This document shows, piece by piece, positions 48,761 to 57,430 of a stretch of DNA of 64,000 bases. The stretch comes from SCRA01 sp035533275 (lineage in GTDB: Bacteria; Vulcanimicrobiota; Vulcanimicrobiia; Vulcanimicrobiales; SCRA01). Where the stretch lies: NCBI GenBank assembly GCA_035533275.1, contig DATLUD010000008.1:1-64000 (forward strand), in the 5' to 3' direction. Position 1 is the stretch's first letter; every line of letters starts with the position of its first letter. The notes under the pieces were generated by a model. That model was not told where the DNA came from and ran no database searches. It saw only the letters and a list, made by a program, of their open reading frames with translations. A program made the translations under genes and the position numbers.

Positions 48761-50188
48761 CTAGTGTAACAGCGATTCCTGAGAGTGAGATTGGAACTCG
48801 CTAAGAGGACGGGCGAGCGCCTCCGCGATCTGGACGACTTCCTCCTCCGAGAGGCCGATTCCGGCAAACGCCGCGCGATGGCGCGAGACGAGCTCGGCGG
48901 CCTCCCGCCGCTCCGCCCGCTCCTCGCGGACCCGCTTGACCTCCTCGGTGACGAGCAGAGCCAGCTCGTGCGAGACGGCCACGCCCCTCCCCGCCAGACG
49001 GTCACCGTGCTTGCGGAGGGCGTGCTCCACGAGTGCCGCGCCGGAATGCTTGCCGTAGACGAACTCCATCTCCGCCCCCACCAGGTCCGCCGGCACGGCC
49101 TCGTAGATGCGGCGGTCGATCAGCATGCCCTGCGTGTGGATCCCGCTCTCATGCGTGAAGACGTTCATGCCGACGATCGGCTCGTGGACCTGCATGGGGA
49201 CGCCGCTCATCTCCTCCATGAACCGCGCGAGCTCGCGGAGCTTGTGGTACTTGAAGCCGGGGATCTCCACGCCGTAGAGGACGCGCAGCGCCGTCACCAC
49301 CTGATGCAGCGGCACGTTTCCCGCCCGCTCGCCGTATCCGTTGGCCGTCACCGTGAAGGCCTGCCATCCGCAGGCCAGCGAGGTGATGCAGTTGATGGCG
49401 CCCAGGCCGTAGTCGTTGTGAAAATGGTTGAGCAGCGTGACCTCGGGACCCATCGCCTCCGCGATGCGGCCGCAGTACCAGCGCGTGGCCTCGGGCGTGA
49501 GCGTGCCGACCGTGTCGGGCCAGGCGGGACGGACGGCCCCCGCTTCGAGGCCGCGCCGGAAGAGCTCGATGAAGTAATCGACGTCGCCCCGGCTCCCGTC
49601 CTCGCCCCCGAACTCCACGCGTTCGACGCCGCGCGAGCGCGCGTAGCGGATCGCGTCGCACATCATCCGGACGTTTTGCTCACGGTACCACGCGATCGGC
49701 AGATCCAGCCACTCCGACTCGGCCTTCCCGGCCCGCGCGAGAAGCGTGCGCCCGATCTTGTACTTCAGGTGGAGATCGCTGCCGCTGGTGAAGACGAAGA
49801 GCGTCACCTCCCGGGGCGCGACGCCGACCTCCTCGAGCGCCGCGACGGTGACATCGATGTCCTTGGGGTTGCTCCGGCACATCACCACCAGCTCGAGGTC
49901 ATCGCGCAAGTCGCCGCGTCGCTTGGCCTGGGCCACCAGCTGGAGCGTCCTCTGGTCGCCTTTCGAGGCCGCGGGAAAGCCGACGTCCATGATGTGCACG
50001 CCGATGTCCGAGAGGCGCTTGGCGATCTCCAGCTTCTGCTCCGGCGTATAGCAGACGCCGGGCATTTGCTCCCCGTCGCGCAGCGTGTCGTCGTAGATCC
50101 GCAGTTCGCGGGGATCGCGGAAGGTCACGTCCCGGGTGAACTCGCGCGGATCGTGGATCAACTGCTCGACCGGCTCGCGAAACTCCAT
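48761..50188 (-). CDS. isopropylmalate/homocitrate synthase family enzyme
   Basis: A 475-residue HMGL-like acyl transferase condensing acetyl-CoA with a 2-oxo acid. Motifs: YDDTLRDGEQMPGVCYTPEQ, NHFHNDYGLGAINC (HxHND metal site), GYGERAGNVPL, and HESGIHTQGML. The absence of a long LeuA-type allosteric dimerisation domain and the HESGIH motif bring it nearer to homocitrate/citramalate-type enzymes than to classic LeuA, but I cannot decide. The ATG at 50188 follows AGGGGGCAGGG. Ends six bases before the adaptor gene. Confidence 0.85.
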   Translation of the reverse strand: MEFREPVEQLIHDPREFTRDVTFRDPRELRIYDDTLRDGEQMPGVCYTPEQKLEIAKRLSDIGVHIMDVGFPAASKGDQRTLQLVAQAKRRGDLRDDLELVVMCRSNPKDIDVTVAALEEVGVAPREVTLFVFTSGSDLHLKYKIGRTLLARAGKAESEWLDLPIAWYREQNVRMMCDAIRYARSRGVERVEFGGEDGSRGDVDYFIELFRRGLEAGAVRPAWPDTVGTLTPEATRWYCGRIAEAMGPEVTLLNHFHNDYGLGAINCITSLACGWQAFTVTANGYGERAGNVPLHQVVTALRVLYGVEIPGFKYHKLRELARFMEEMSGVPMQVHEPIVGMNVFTHESGIHTQGMLIDRRIYEAVPADLVGAEMEFVYGKHSGAALVEHALRKHGDRLAGRGVAVSHELALLVTEEVKRVREERAERREAAELVSRHRAAFAGIGLSEEEVVQIAEALARPLSEFQSHSQESLLH

Positions 50189-50325
50189 CCCTGCCCCCTT
50201 GGAACCCGAAGGCGCCTGCACGCCGAGGGCTTCTGCCGAGCTCAGCCATCCCCCTCGAAAATTTCAACATGCGGTGCGCCGACGCCGTGGCTGGAGCCGC
50301 CGCGCGGACGTCGAACCCTCGTCCG

Positions 50326-50760
50326 ATGGCAGCATTCTCCCTGGCATGCAGCCGTGGGGTCGACCTGCGGCTCCGGGAGAGCCGGTTCTCCCATCTCGAG
50401 GCGAGCCTCGGTCTCTCGATGCCCTATCCCCTGGCCGGTTGGGCCAGCTGGTGCGCGCGCCGCGACGACGGGCTGGCGGTCCTCTCCGCGAGCTTCACGG
50501 GTGGGACGCTGCGCGCCGTCGAGTGGTATCTCGCCCGCGCGGCGACGCCGCTCGCGCCGCTGGATCTCGGCGAGATCGAGCTCCGGCCCGGCGGCATCCG
50601 CCTGGGAGCCGAGGCCGTGGAGCTTCCTCCCGGCTTCGCGGAGTTCGCCAACGAGGGCCCGGTTTACGACCGCACGCTCTGCGCGCCGTGCGACAGCGGC
50701 GTGGCCTTCTGCATGACGCTCGACCGCCGCGTGGTGCGCCTGGCGCTCTACGCCTCGTGA
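50326..50760 (+). CDS. hypothetical protein
   Basis: About 144 residues from the ATG at 50326. Begins AAFSLACSRGVDLRLRESRF; contains TLRAVEWYLARAATPL, GGIRLGAEAVELPPGF and a Cys-x2-Cys-like CAPCDSGVAFC segment near the end. No fold or family recognised. Its stop overlaps the GTG of the GT87 gene (GTGA), so they are coupled. Frame and codon bias look genuine. Confidence 0.6.
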   Translation: MAAFSLACSRGVDLRLRESRFSHLEASLGLSMPYPLAGWASWCARRDDGLAVLSASFTGGTLRAVEWYLARAATPLAPLDLGEIELRPGGIRLGAEAVELPPGFAEFANEGPVYDRTLCAPCDSGVAFCMTLDRRVVRLALYAS

Positions 50761-52205
50761 AGCGGGCGCTCGCGATCGCCGCGGCGCTGCTCGTGGCCGC
50801 GGCGCTCTGGGCAGCTCCTCGGCCGGCGCACGCCCCCGGCGTCGCCACGCGCGACTTCGAGGCCTACTGGGCCGCGGGGCGCACGGCGCTCGAGCGCGCC
50901 TCGCCCTACCAGCGGGGCGCGCTCTGGGCACGCGAGCGGACGGTACCGGGGGTCTCTCCCGAGCGCGACGAGCTGTTGCCCTTCGTCTCGCCGCCGATGA
51001 TCCTCCCCGTCTTCGCCTCGCTCGCGCGACTGCCGTATGCGTGGGCACGCGTCGTCTGGCTGAGCCTGCTCGCCCTCGCCTGTGCCCTGGGCGCGTGGGC
51101 CGCCTTTCGCCTGGCGGGCTTTCGCGGCGGTGATGCCGCGGTCGCGGGAATCCTCGCGGTGACGTTCTCCCCGCTCACCGCGACGCTCGCTCTGGGGCAG
51201 GTCTCCGGCATCGCCTTCGCGGGGCTGGCGCTGGCGCTCGTCGCGCTGCGCGCCCGGTCCGGGTTCGACGCTTTGGCGCTCGCGTGCAGCGCCGTCCAGC
51301 CGAACCTGGCGATCGCGGCGCTGGCCGGCGCGCGCCGCGCCACGCTCGCGCCGTTCGCCGTAGCGGCGGCGCTGGTCGCGGCGGCCACGGCGGCGAGCCT
51401 CTTCGCGTTCGGCGGCGGCATCGGCGCATACGCGGTCACCCTGCTGAGGCACGGAGCCTCCGAGACCGGCGACGTCATCCAGTTCTCGCTCTCCTCGATG
51501 GCGGCGCCCCTGATTCCCGCGGCCGGGCCCGCGCTCGCCGTGCTCTTGCTCGCGGCCTCGGCCGCGCTGGCGGCGGCCTTCGCGCGCAGGTCCGCTCCGG
51601 AGCGCTCCGTCGCCTTCGCGTGCGCGCTCCTCCCCTTCGCGATGCCGTTCTTCCACGACCAGGACCTCATCGCCGTGCTCATCCCCGCCGCCTTCGCGCT
51701 CGCGGCTTGGCAACGCAAGGGTGCCATCACCGGAGCGCTCGGCGCGCTCTTCGTGGCCGTGGACTGGCTGGATCTGGCCCAGCAGCCCGCATCGCGGTAC
51801 GAGGACGTCTTGCTGGCGGCCGCGGCAGCCTGCGCCGTCGCCGCCTTGCACCCCACGCGGCGCGCGCTCTGGCTGGCGCTTCCCGTCGCGATCGCCGGAA
51901 TGCTCGCGCCGCTTGCCGCGGCACATCCCGTTCCCATCTGGCCCTTCTCGCTGCCGCCCCACTTCCACGTGCCGGCGAACCTCGGCGCCGCGGCGACGTG
52001 GGCGCGCGAGCAGCGCGCGGCGGGGCTCCTGCGCACGCAGCCGCTGGCGATCCTCTTGCGCTCTCTCGCGCTGCTGGGCTGCGCCCTGCTGGCGCTCTCG
52101 CTCTGGTCTGCGCCGGAGGAGCGCGCCCCGCTCAGAGCGAGAGCGACGCCGCGTTCCAGAACACCTGGTCCGGCCCGGGCCGGAAGCCCCGCAGATCCGG
52201 GTTGA
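50757..52205 (+). CDS. GT87/DUF2029-like membrane glycosyltransferase
   Basis: A 482-residue polytopic protein with about 11-12 helices. The N-terminal motif TRDFEAYWAAGRTALERASPY after the first helix is characteristic of the alpha-mannosyltransferase-like GT87/DUF2029 family, which use polyprenyl-phosphate sugars. The end overlaps the convergent binding-protein gene by 74 bases and encodes a basic, Ala/Pro-rich tail. GTG start. Confidence 0.8.
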   Translation: MKRALAIAAALLVAAALWAAPRPAHAPGVATRDFEAYWAAGRTALERASPYQRGALWARERTVPGVSPERDELLPFVSPPMILPVFASLARLPYAWARVVWLSLLALACALGAWAAFRLAGFRGGDAAVAGILAVTFSPLTATLALGQVSGIAFAGLALALVALRARSGFDALALACSAVQPNLAIAALAGARRATLAPFAVAAALVAAATAASLFAFGGGIGAYAVTLLRHGASETGDVIQFSLSSMAAPLIPAAGPALAVLLLAASAALAAAFARRSAPERSVAFACALLPFAMPFFHDQDLIAVLIPAAFALAAWQRKGAITGALGALFVAVDWLDLAQQPASRYEDVLLAAAAACAVAALHPTRRALWLALPVAIAGMLAPLAAAHPVPIWPFSLPPHFHVPANLGAAATWAREQRAAGLLRTQPLAILLRSLALLGCALLALSLWSAPEERAPLRARATPRSRTPGPARAGSPADPG

Positions 52206-53787
52206 CGGCAAAGACCTCGACGATGTTCGAGATCACGATCCACGGCAGATCGTGCGCGAGGATGTGCTGCTCCCCGATCAGGTCGCGCCGGCGCCGCGCG
52301 CGATCGTAGTGCGAGTCGGCGTCCTCCTGGAGCCGGTCGAACGCCGGATTGCAGTAGCGCACGTAGTTCTCGCCACGCGGCGGCACGCTCTTGCACTCCA
52401 GCAGGTTGGCCAGGTCCGGGTCCGGTTGAAGATCCCACGCGTAGATCGCCAGATCGTATTTCCCGGTCGCGATGATTCCGCCGGCGGCGTAGCTCGCGAA
52501 GAGCAACGGGGTGGGATAGCGCTTGTACTCCAGCGCGATCCCCAGCTTCTTGAACGACGACTCCATCACGAGCACCGTCGAGTCGAGCAGCGGGTTTCCC
52601 GTGTTGCCGGCCAGCTCCAAGCGCAAGGCACGTCCGCCTTTTTGGCGCAGCCCGTCGCTCCCCATGCGCCAGCCGGCCTCGTCCAGCAGCTTGGCGGCGG
52701 CCTTGAGATCGTATCGGTAGCCGGGCAGGTTGGGGGCATAGGCCCAGCTCGTGCTCGGGAACGGCGTGTTGCTCACCACTCCCACGCGGTGGTAGACCTT
52801 CTCCCAGATCGTCCGTCGATCGACGGCGTGAGCGATGGCCTGGCGCACGCGCAGGTCGCGCACGATGGGGCGCGCGAGGTTGAAGTCGAGGTGACGAAAA
52901 CTGTTCGAGACCACATCAACCGTCCGCACGTCGGGGAGCGAGCGAACCTCGGGCACCTGGTCCGAGGGCACGCGCACGTCGGCGTCGAGCTCGTGGGTGC
53001 GAACCTCCGTGAGGACCGTGTTCTCGTCGGGAACGATCTCGAACACCACGTGCCGGAGCTTAGGCTCCCCGCCCCAGTAGTGGGGATTGGCCCGCATCTC
53101 CACCTCGTTGCCGCGGTGCCATGCCGTGTAGACGAACGGGCCGAGGCCCACGGGGAGCTGGTTGTACGCCACGTGGTTCAGATCGGGGTAGCGCGCCAGC
53201 AGGTGCTCGGGCAGGATCGCGGGGTTGCCCACCGGCGTGAAGAAGCGGTCGATGAAGGGCGCGTACGGGCGGCGCAGCCGGAAGATCACCGTGTACGGAT
53301 CCGGCGTCTCCACGCGCTCGATCAGATCCCAGCCGTCGCGCGTCAAGACGTCATTGCGCGGATTCAGGATCGCGTGGACGGTGAAGGCGACGTCCCTCGA
53401 GGTGAACGGCGCGCCATCCGACCACACGACGCCGTGGCGCAGATTGAAGCGGATCGTGCGCCCATCGGGGGAGATGCCGCCGTTCCGCTTGGTCGGGACC
53501 TCGAGGCAGAGATCGGGAACCGGGTTGCCCTTGTCGTCGAACTGGAAGAAGTATCCCATCGTGAACGCCGAGAGATCACCGACCAGAGCCATCGTCGAGA
53601 GCAAGGGGTTGAGGTTGTCGGGCTCCTCGCCGTCGGCCCAACGCAGCGTGCCGGGAATGGTCCACGGATGCGGCCCCGTCCCGGCGGTCTCGACCTTCGT
53701 GCAGCCGCCCAGCGAGACCGCAAGCCAAAGGCCCGCGACCGCCGCCGCCACGCCCCCCCACCACCGACGCTTTGAGCGAAGGCTCAC
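52132..53787 (-). CDS. ABC oligopeptide-type substrate-binding lipoprotein (SBP_bac_5), copy 1
   Basis: A 551-residue extracytoplasmic binding protein. Lipobox LGGCTK near residue 29; family opening HPWTIPGTLRWADGEEPDNL; MGYFFQFDDKGNPVPDLCLE; SBP_bac_5 core RVETPDPYTVIFRLRRPY. Third gene in a tandem of three close paralogues on one strand. Binds peptides, nickel or similar in the family; substrate unknown. No permease or ATPase gene is nearby. Confidence 0.92.
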   Translation of the reverse strand: MSLRSKRRWWGGVAAAVAGLWLAVSLGGCTKVETAGTGPHPWTIPGTLRWADGEEPDNLNPLLSTMALVGDLSAFTMGYFFQFDDKGNPVPDLCLEVPTKRNGGISPDGRTIRFNLRHGVVWSDGAPFTSRDVAFTVHAILNPRNDVLTRDGWDLIERVETPDPYTVIFRLRRPYAPFIDRFFTPVGNPAILPEHLLARYPDLNHVAYNQLPVGLGPFVYTAWHRGNEVEMRANPHYWGGEPKLRHVVFEIVPDENTVLTEVRTHELDADVRVPSDQVPEVRSLPDVRTVDVVSNSFRHLDFNLARPIVRDLRVRQAIAHAVDRRTIWEKVYHRVGVVSNTPFPSTSWAYAPNLPGYRYDLKAAAKLLDEAGWRMGSDGLRQKGGRALRLELAGNTGNPLLDSTVLVMESSFKKLGIALEYKRYPTPLLFASYAAGGIIATGKYDLAIYAWDLQPDPDLANLLECKSVPPRGENYVRYCNPAFDRLQEDADSHYDRARRRRDLIGEQHILAHDLPWIVISNIVEVFAVNPDLRGFRPGPDQVFWNAASLSL

Positions 53788-53979
53788 AGCACCACCCAGA
53801 GCGTGATGGGTGGGACGTCTTCGGAGCGGGGGCTCTGAAACGCGCGCGAAGCCACGGATGGCGAGAGCGCGCGCGAAGGCAGCAGGAGGCGCGCAGGACA
53901 GCGCGCCGACGAGCGTCCCCGCGCAGGAGGCGTCCCATCGATCACGCCCGCATGTGCCAAGAACGTGCCGCTCAAAGCG

Positions 53980-55617
53980 TTAGATATCCACTTGCATCAT
54001 GAAGTCGAACGGCGCGTTCTCGTTGGGATCGAAGCCCTTGAGGTCGGAGTTCAAGGCGTAGAGGTCCTCGCTCTGCACCAGCGGGAACGTCGGGCACTCC
54101 TCCGCGACGATCATCTGCGCCCGCTTCAGCAGCGCCGTCTGCTTCGCGCGGTCGAGCGTCTCGCGCGCTTGGGCCAACAGCCGCGTGACTTCGGGGTTGA
54201 CGTAACGCAGGTCGTTCTGACCGTTGGGCGGGATTTGCGTCGAGGCGTAGAGGTTGTACATGTCGGTGGGCGAGGGCGTGTTGCCCCACGAGAAGAGGCA
54301 GACGTCGAACTTGCCGGAGTTGATGATGCCGCCGTTCTGCGCCTGCGCGAAATAGAGCGAGGTCGGGTAGTGCTTGACCTCGATCGAGACGCCGATCTCC
54401 TTCCAGGTCGAGCGGATGAGCTCCACGATCTGATCGCCCGCCGGGTTTCCCGACCCGAGCGCGAACTCCAGGTGCAGGCGCACGCCGTTCTTCGCCCGGA
54501 TGCCCTCGGAGCCATGGGCCCATCCCGCCTGGTCGAGCAGCGCGTTGGCCTTGGCCAGGTCGAACAGGTACTTCTTGACGTCGGCGTTGAAGGCGTACGA
54601 GTCGGGCGAGACCACCGTCCAATTCAGCTCGCCCACGCCGTGGAGCACCTTGTCGAGGATCGTCTGGCGGTCGATCGCGTAGTCCAGCGCCTGGCGGACG
54701 GCGACGTCCTTGAGCGCGGGGCGGCTGCAATTGCAGTCGATGTGGCTCCAGTACTGAGAGCGCCGGCGAATCACATCGACCCCGCGCACGCCCTTGATCT
54801 GGTCGAGGTAGTTCGAGCTGGGCTTCACCCAGAGGTCCAGCTCGTGCGACTGCATTTGCGTGAGCATGGTGTTGGCGTCGGGGATGATCTTGTAGATCAC
54901 CTGCTTGAGCTTGGGCACGCCGCGCCAGTATGTCGGGTTCGCGCTGAGCGTCACGTGCTGGCCGCGCGACCACTCGTCGATCCTGAACGGGCCCGCTCCG
55001 ACGGGCATCTGGTTGTACGGCCCGGTGTTGGGATTCTGCCCCTTGCAGATGTGCTCGGGGAGCATGCACGGGTTCGCGCCACCCGTGGTGAAGAACGTCG
55101 GCACGTAGGGTGCGTAGAGCGACTTCATGTGGAAGATCGCCGTGTGATCGTCCGGCGTCTCCACGCGCTCGATCAGATCCCATCCGTTGCGCGAGGTGAC
55201 GTTCGTGTCGGGGTTCTGGATCACTCCCACGGAGAACGCGACGTCGCGCGAGGTGAACGGGTGGCCGTCGGACCACCGCGCGTCGGGCTGGAGCTTGAAG
55301 ACGATGCGCTTGCCGTCGGGCGAGACGAGGCCGTTCTCCACGGTCGGCACCACCGTGGCCAGCTCCGGCACCGGGTTCAGGTGCGCGTCGTAGCGGAAGA
55401 GCCAGGCACCCCAAAGCTCCGCGATCCACGAGGTGGTGGCGTGCGTGGTGACCACGGGGTTGAGGCCCACGGGATCCTCGCCGTCGGCCCAGCGCAGCAC
55501 GTGCGGGAGCGTCCATGGATGGCGCCCTCCGGCCTCCGTGCCCTCCGTCGAAACCTTGGTGCAGGCGGGCAGCACGGCCGCCGCCGCGAGCATCCCTAGA
55601 GCCGTACGTCGCTTCAC
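53980..55617 (-). CDS. ABC oligopeptide-type substrate-binding lipoprotein (SBP_bac_5), copy 2
   Basis: A 545-residue paralogue: lipobox AVLPACTK, then EGTEAGGRHPWTLPHVLRWADG, ARWSDGHPFTSRDVAFSVG and IERVETPDDHTAIFHM-like elements. About 190 bases of non-coding DNA separate it from copy 1; I saw no promoter there. Conserved CTKxxxEGT...PWT opening is shared with both neighbours. Confidence 0.93.
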   Translation of the reverse strand: MKRRTALGMLAAAAVLPACTKVSTEGTEAGGRHPWTLPHVLRWADGEDPVGLNPVVTTHATTSWIAELWGAWLFRYDAHLNPVPELATVVPTVENGLVSPDGKRIVFKLQPDARWSDGHPFTSRDVAFSVGVIQNPDTNVTSRNGWDLIERVETPDDHTAIFHMKSLYAPYVPTFFTTGGANPCMLPEHICKGQNPNTGPYNQMPVGAGPFRIDEWSRGQHVTLSANPTYWRGVPKLKQVIYKIIPDANTMLTQMQSHELDLWVKPSSNYLDQIKGVRGVDVIRRRSQYWSHIDCNCSRPALKDVAVRQALDYAIDRQTILDKVLHGVGELNWTVVSPDSYAFNADVKKYLFDLAKANALLDQAGWAHGSEGIRAKNGVRLHLEFALGSGNPAGDQIVELIRSTWKEIGVSIEVKHYPTSLYFAQAQNGGIINSGKFDVCLFSWGNTPSPTDMYNLYASTQIPPNGQNDLRYVNPEVTRLLAQARETLDRAKQTALLKRAQMIVAEECPTFPLVQSEDLYALNSDLKGFDPNENAPFDFMMQVDI

Positions 55618-55723
55618 CCGAGCCTCCTCAATGCCGCGTTGGTCAGACCGCGACGTTCAACACGCCGTCGAATGGGATACCATCCGCCGGATCGGAGCCC
55701 TTGACGTCCTTCGTGACGGCGCA

Positions 55724-57352
55724 TCAGATCGAGTACCTCTCCGTATCGTAGAACGGGCTGATCACCGGCGATGGCGAGAAGCCGCGCAAGTCGCTGTTGT
55801 AGGCGTAGACGGAGCGGCTGAAGTACAGGATGATCGTAGGGACGTCCTTGAGCATCTCCTCCTGCACGATGCGGTAGTCCGTCTTGCGCCGGGCGCGGTC
55901 GAGCGTCCGCAGGGCGTCGTCCATCGCCGCCGTGGCCCGCTTGTTGCACCAGTGCATGTTGTTCTGCCCGTGCGGCGAGAAGTACGCGCACGAGTAGATC
56001 GCCGAGTCGTCCGGATCGGCGGCGGCGCTCCACGAGAAGAGCGCCAAATCGTACTTGCCTCCCTGGATGATGCCGTTGGCATCGTTCTCGAAGAAGACGG
56101 GCGTGGGGTAGTTCTTCACCGTGAGCGCCACGCCGATGGCCTTCAGGTCGGCTTGGATGAGCGTCTCCTCTTGGCCGCCCACCGCGCTCTCCGCCGCCCC
56201 CGAGATCGTGAGCCGCAGCGCCCGGCCGTCCTTGTGGCGCACGCCGTCGCTGCCCATCTTCCAGCCGTCGGCCTCCAGCAGCCGGTTCGCGGCAGCGGGG
56301 TCGAACGTGTAGTGCTTGAGGGTCGGGTCGTACGCCCAGGAGAGGCGTGGCGACTGATCGGTCCACGCCTCATCGGCCAAGCCGAAGAGCAGCTTATCGA
56401 TGATCTCTCGCTTGTTGACCGCCATGGCGATGGCCAGGCGCACGTCGCGGTCTTGCAGGATCGGCCGCTCGAGGTTGAAGTCGATGTGAGCGAAGAGGTA
56501 CGAGGGAATCGCCACGGCCTTGACGCCGGCGACGTGCTGGAGCTGCGGCCACTGGTGCTGCGAACCGCGGGCCAGCAGGTCGATCTCGTGGGCCTGGAGC
56601 TGCGCCAGCATGGTGTTCTCGTCGGGCATCGTCTGGAAGACGATCTCCTTGAGCTTGGGCTTGGGGCCCGGCCAATACGGATTGGGCTTCAGCTCGATCT
56701 CCACGCCGCGCTGCCACTTCGTGAACATGTAGGGACCGCTGGTCACCGGCAGGCTGTTGTACGGCACGTGGTTGATATCCGGATACTTTGCCAGCAGGTG
56801 CGCCGGCAGGATGGGGGCGTTGCCGTTGACGCTCCAGAGCTGCTGCAGGAACGGCGCGTAAAGGTCCTTCATGTGGACGACGCAGACGTGCGGATTCGTC
56901 CACGTGATGCTCTTGATGTCGTTGTAGCCGTCCGTCGTGACGACGTTGTTCTTCGGATTCAGCACGGCCTGCCAGGTGAACTTGAGGTCCTCGCAGGTCA
57001 GAGGCTGGCCGTCGCTCCATCGGAGGTCGGGGCGCAGGCGGTAGACGATCGTCTTGCCGTCCTTGGAGACGTCGCCGTTCGCGACGGTCGGCACCCGCGT
57101 CACGGCATCGGGGACCGGGTTCCCCTTGTCGTCGTAGCGCACGGTGTACTGGAAGGCGAAGGAGCCGACGTCGTTGGTCACCGTCGAGGAGTCGATGAGG
57201 ACGTTGAGGCTGTGCGGCTCTTGATTCTCAGCCCAGCGCAGGACCCCCGGCTGCGTCCAGGGGTTGCCGCCGGCAGCCGTTCCTTCGGCCGTGATCTTGG
57301 TGCAGCCCGCGAACGCCAATAGCAGCGCGACGACGGCTATACGCCGTAGCAT
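55724..57352 (-). CDS. ABC oligopeptide-type substrate-binding lipoprotein (SBP_bac_5), copy 3
   Basis: A 542-residue paralogue, first in transcription order. Lipobox AFAGCTKITAEGT; NPWTQPGVLRWAENQEPHSL; DLRWSDGQPLTCEDLKFTWQ. It lies after a hairpin that follows the AsnC-like gene, so it likely has its own promoter between 57353 and 57397. The three copies differ clearly in body sequence, suggesting old duplications with separate ligands. Confidence 0.93.
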   Translation of the reverse strand: MLRRIAVVALLLAFAGCTKITAEGTAAGGNPWTQPGVLRWAENQEPHSLNVLIDSSTVTNDVGSFAFQYTVRYDDKGNPVPDAVTRVPTVANGDVSKDGKTIVYRLRPDLRWSDGQPLTCEDLKFTWQAVLNPKNNVVTTDGYNDIKSITWTNPHVCVVHMKDLYAPFLQQLWSVNGNAPILPAHLLAKYPDINHVPYNSLPVTSGPYMFTKWQRGVEIELKPNPYWPGPKPKLKEIVFQTMPDENTMLAQLQAHEIDLLARGSQHQWPQLQHVAGVKAVAIPSYLFAHIDFNLERPILQDRDVRLAIAMAVNKREIIDKLLFGLADEAWTDQSPRLSWAYDPTLKHYTFDPAAANRLLEADGWKMGSDGVRHKDGRALRLTISGAAESAVGGQEETLIQADLKAIGVALTVKNYPTPVFFENDANGIIQGGKYDLALFSWSAAADPDDSAIYSCAYFSPHGQNNMHWCNKRATAAMDDALRTLDRARRKTDYRIVQEEMLKDVPTIILYFSRSVYAYNSDLRGFSPSPVISPFYDTERYSI

Positions 57353-57397
57353 AGACCCTCCCTCACGACGAGCAAACGCCCTGCTGTTGGCGCGCCC

Positions 57398-57421
57398 CCG
57401 AGCGCACTCCTTGTCGCTCGG
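57398..57421 (-). terminator. hairpin after the AsnC-like gene
   Basis: Arms CCGAGCG/CGCTCGG with a 10-base loop lie ten bases after the minus-strand stop at 57431. No T-tract follows, so it is a candidate terminator or RNA-stabilising stem rather than a clear intrinsic terminator. Confidence 0.4.
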
Positions 57422-57430
57422 CTCCGTGCC

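Noticed and set aside
49899..50270. Leucine-type leader peptide before the isopropylmalate-synthase-like gene
   Set aside because: The short frame has no run of Leu codons, and no terminator/antiterminator pair is visible.
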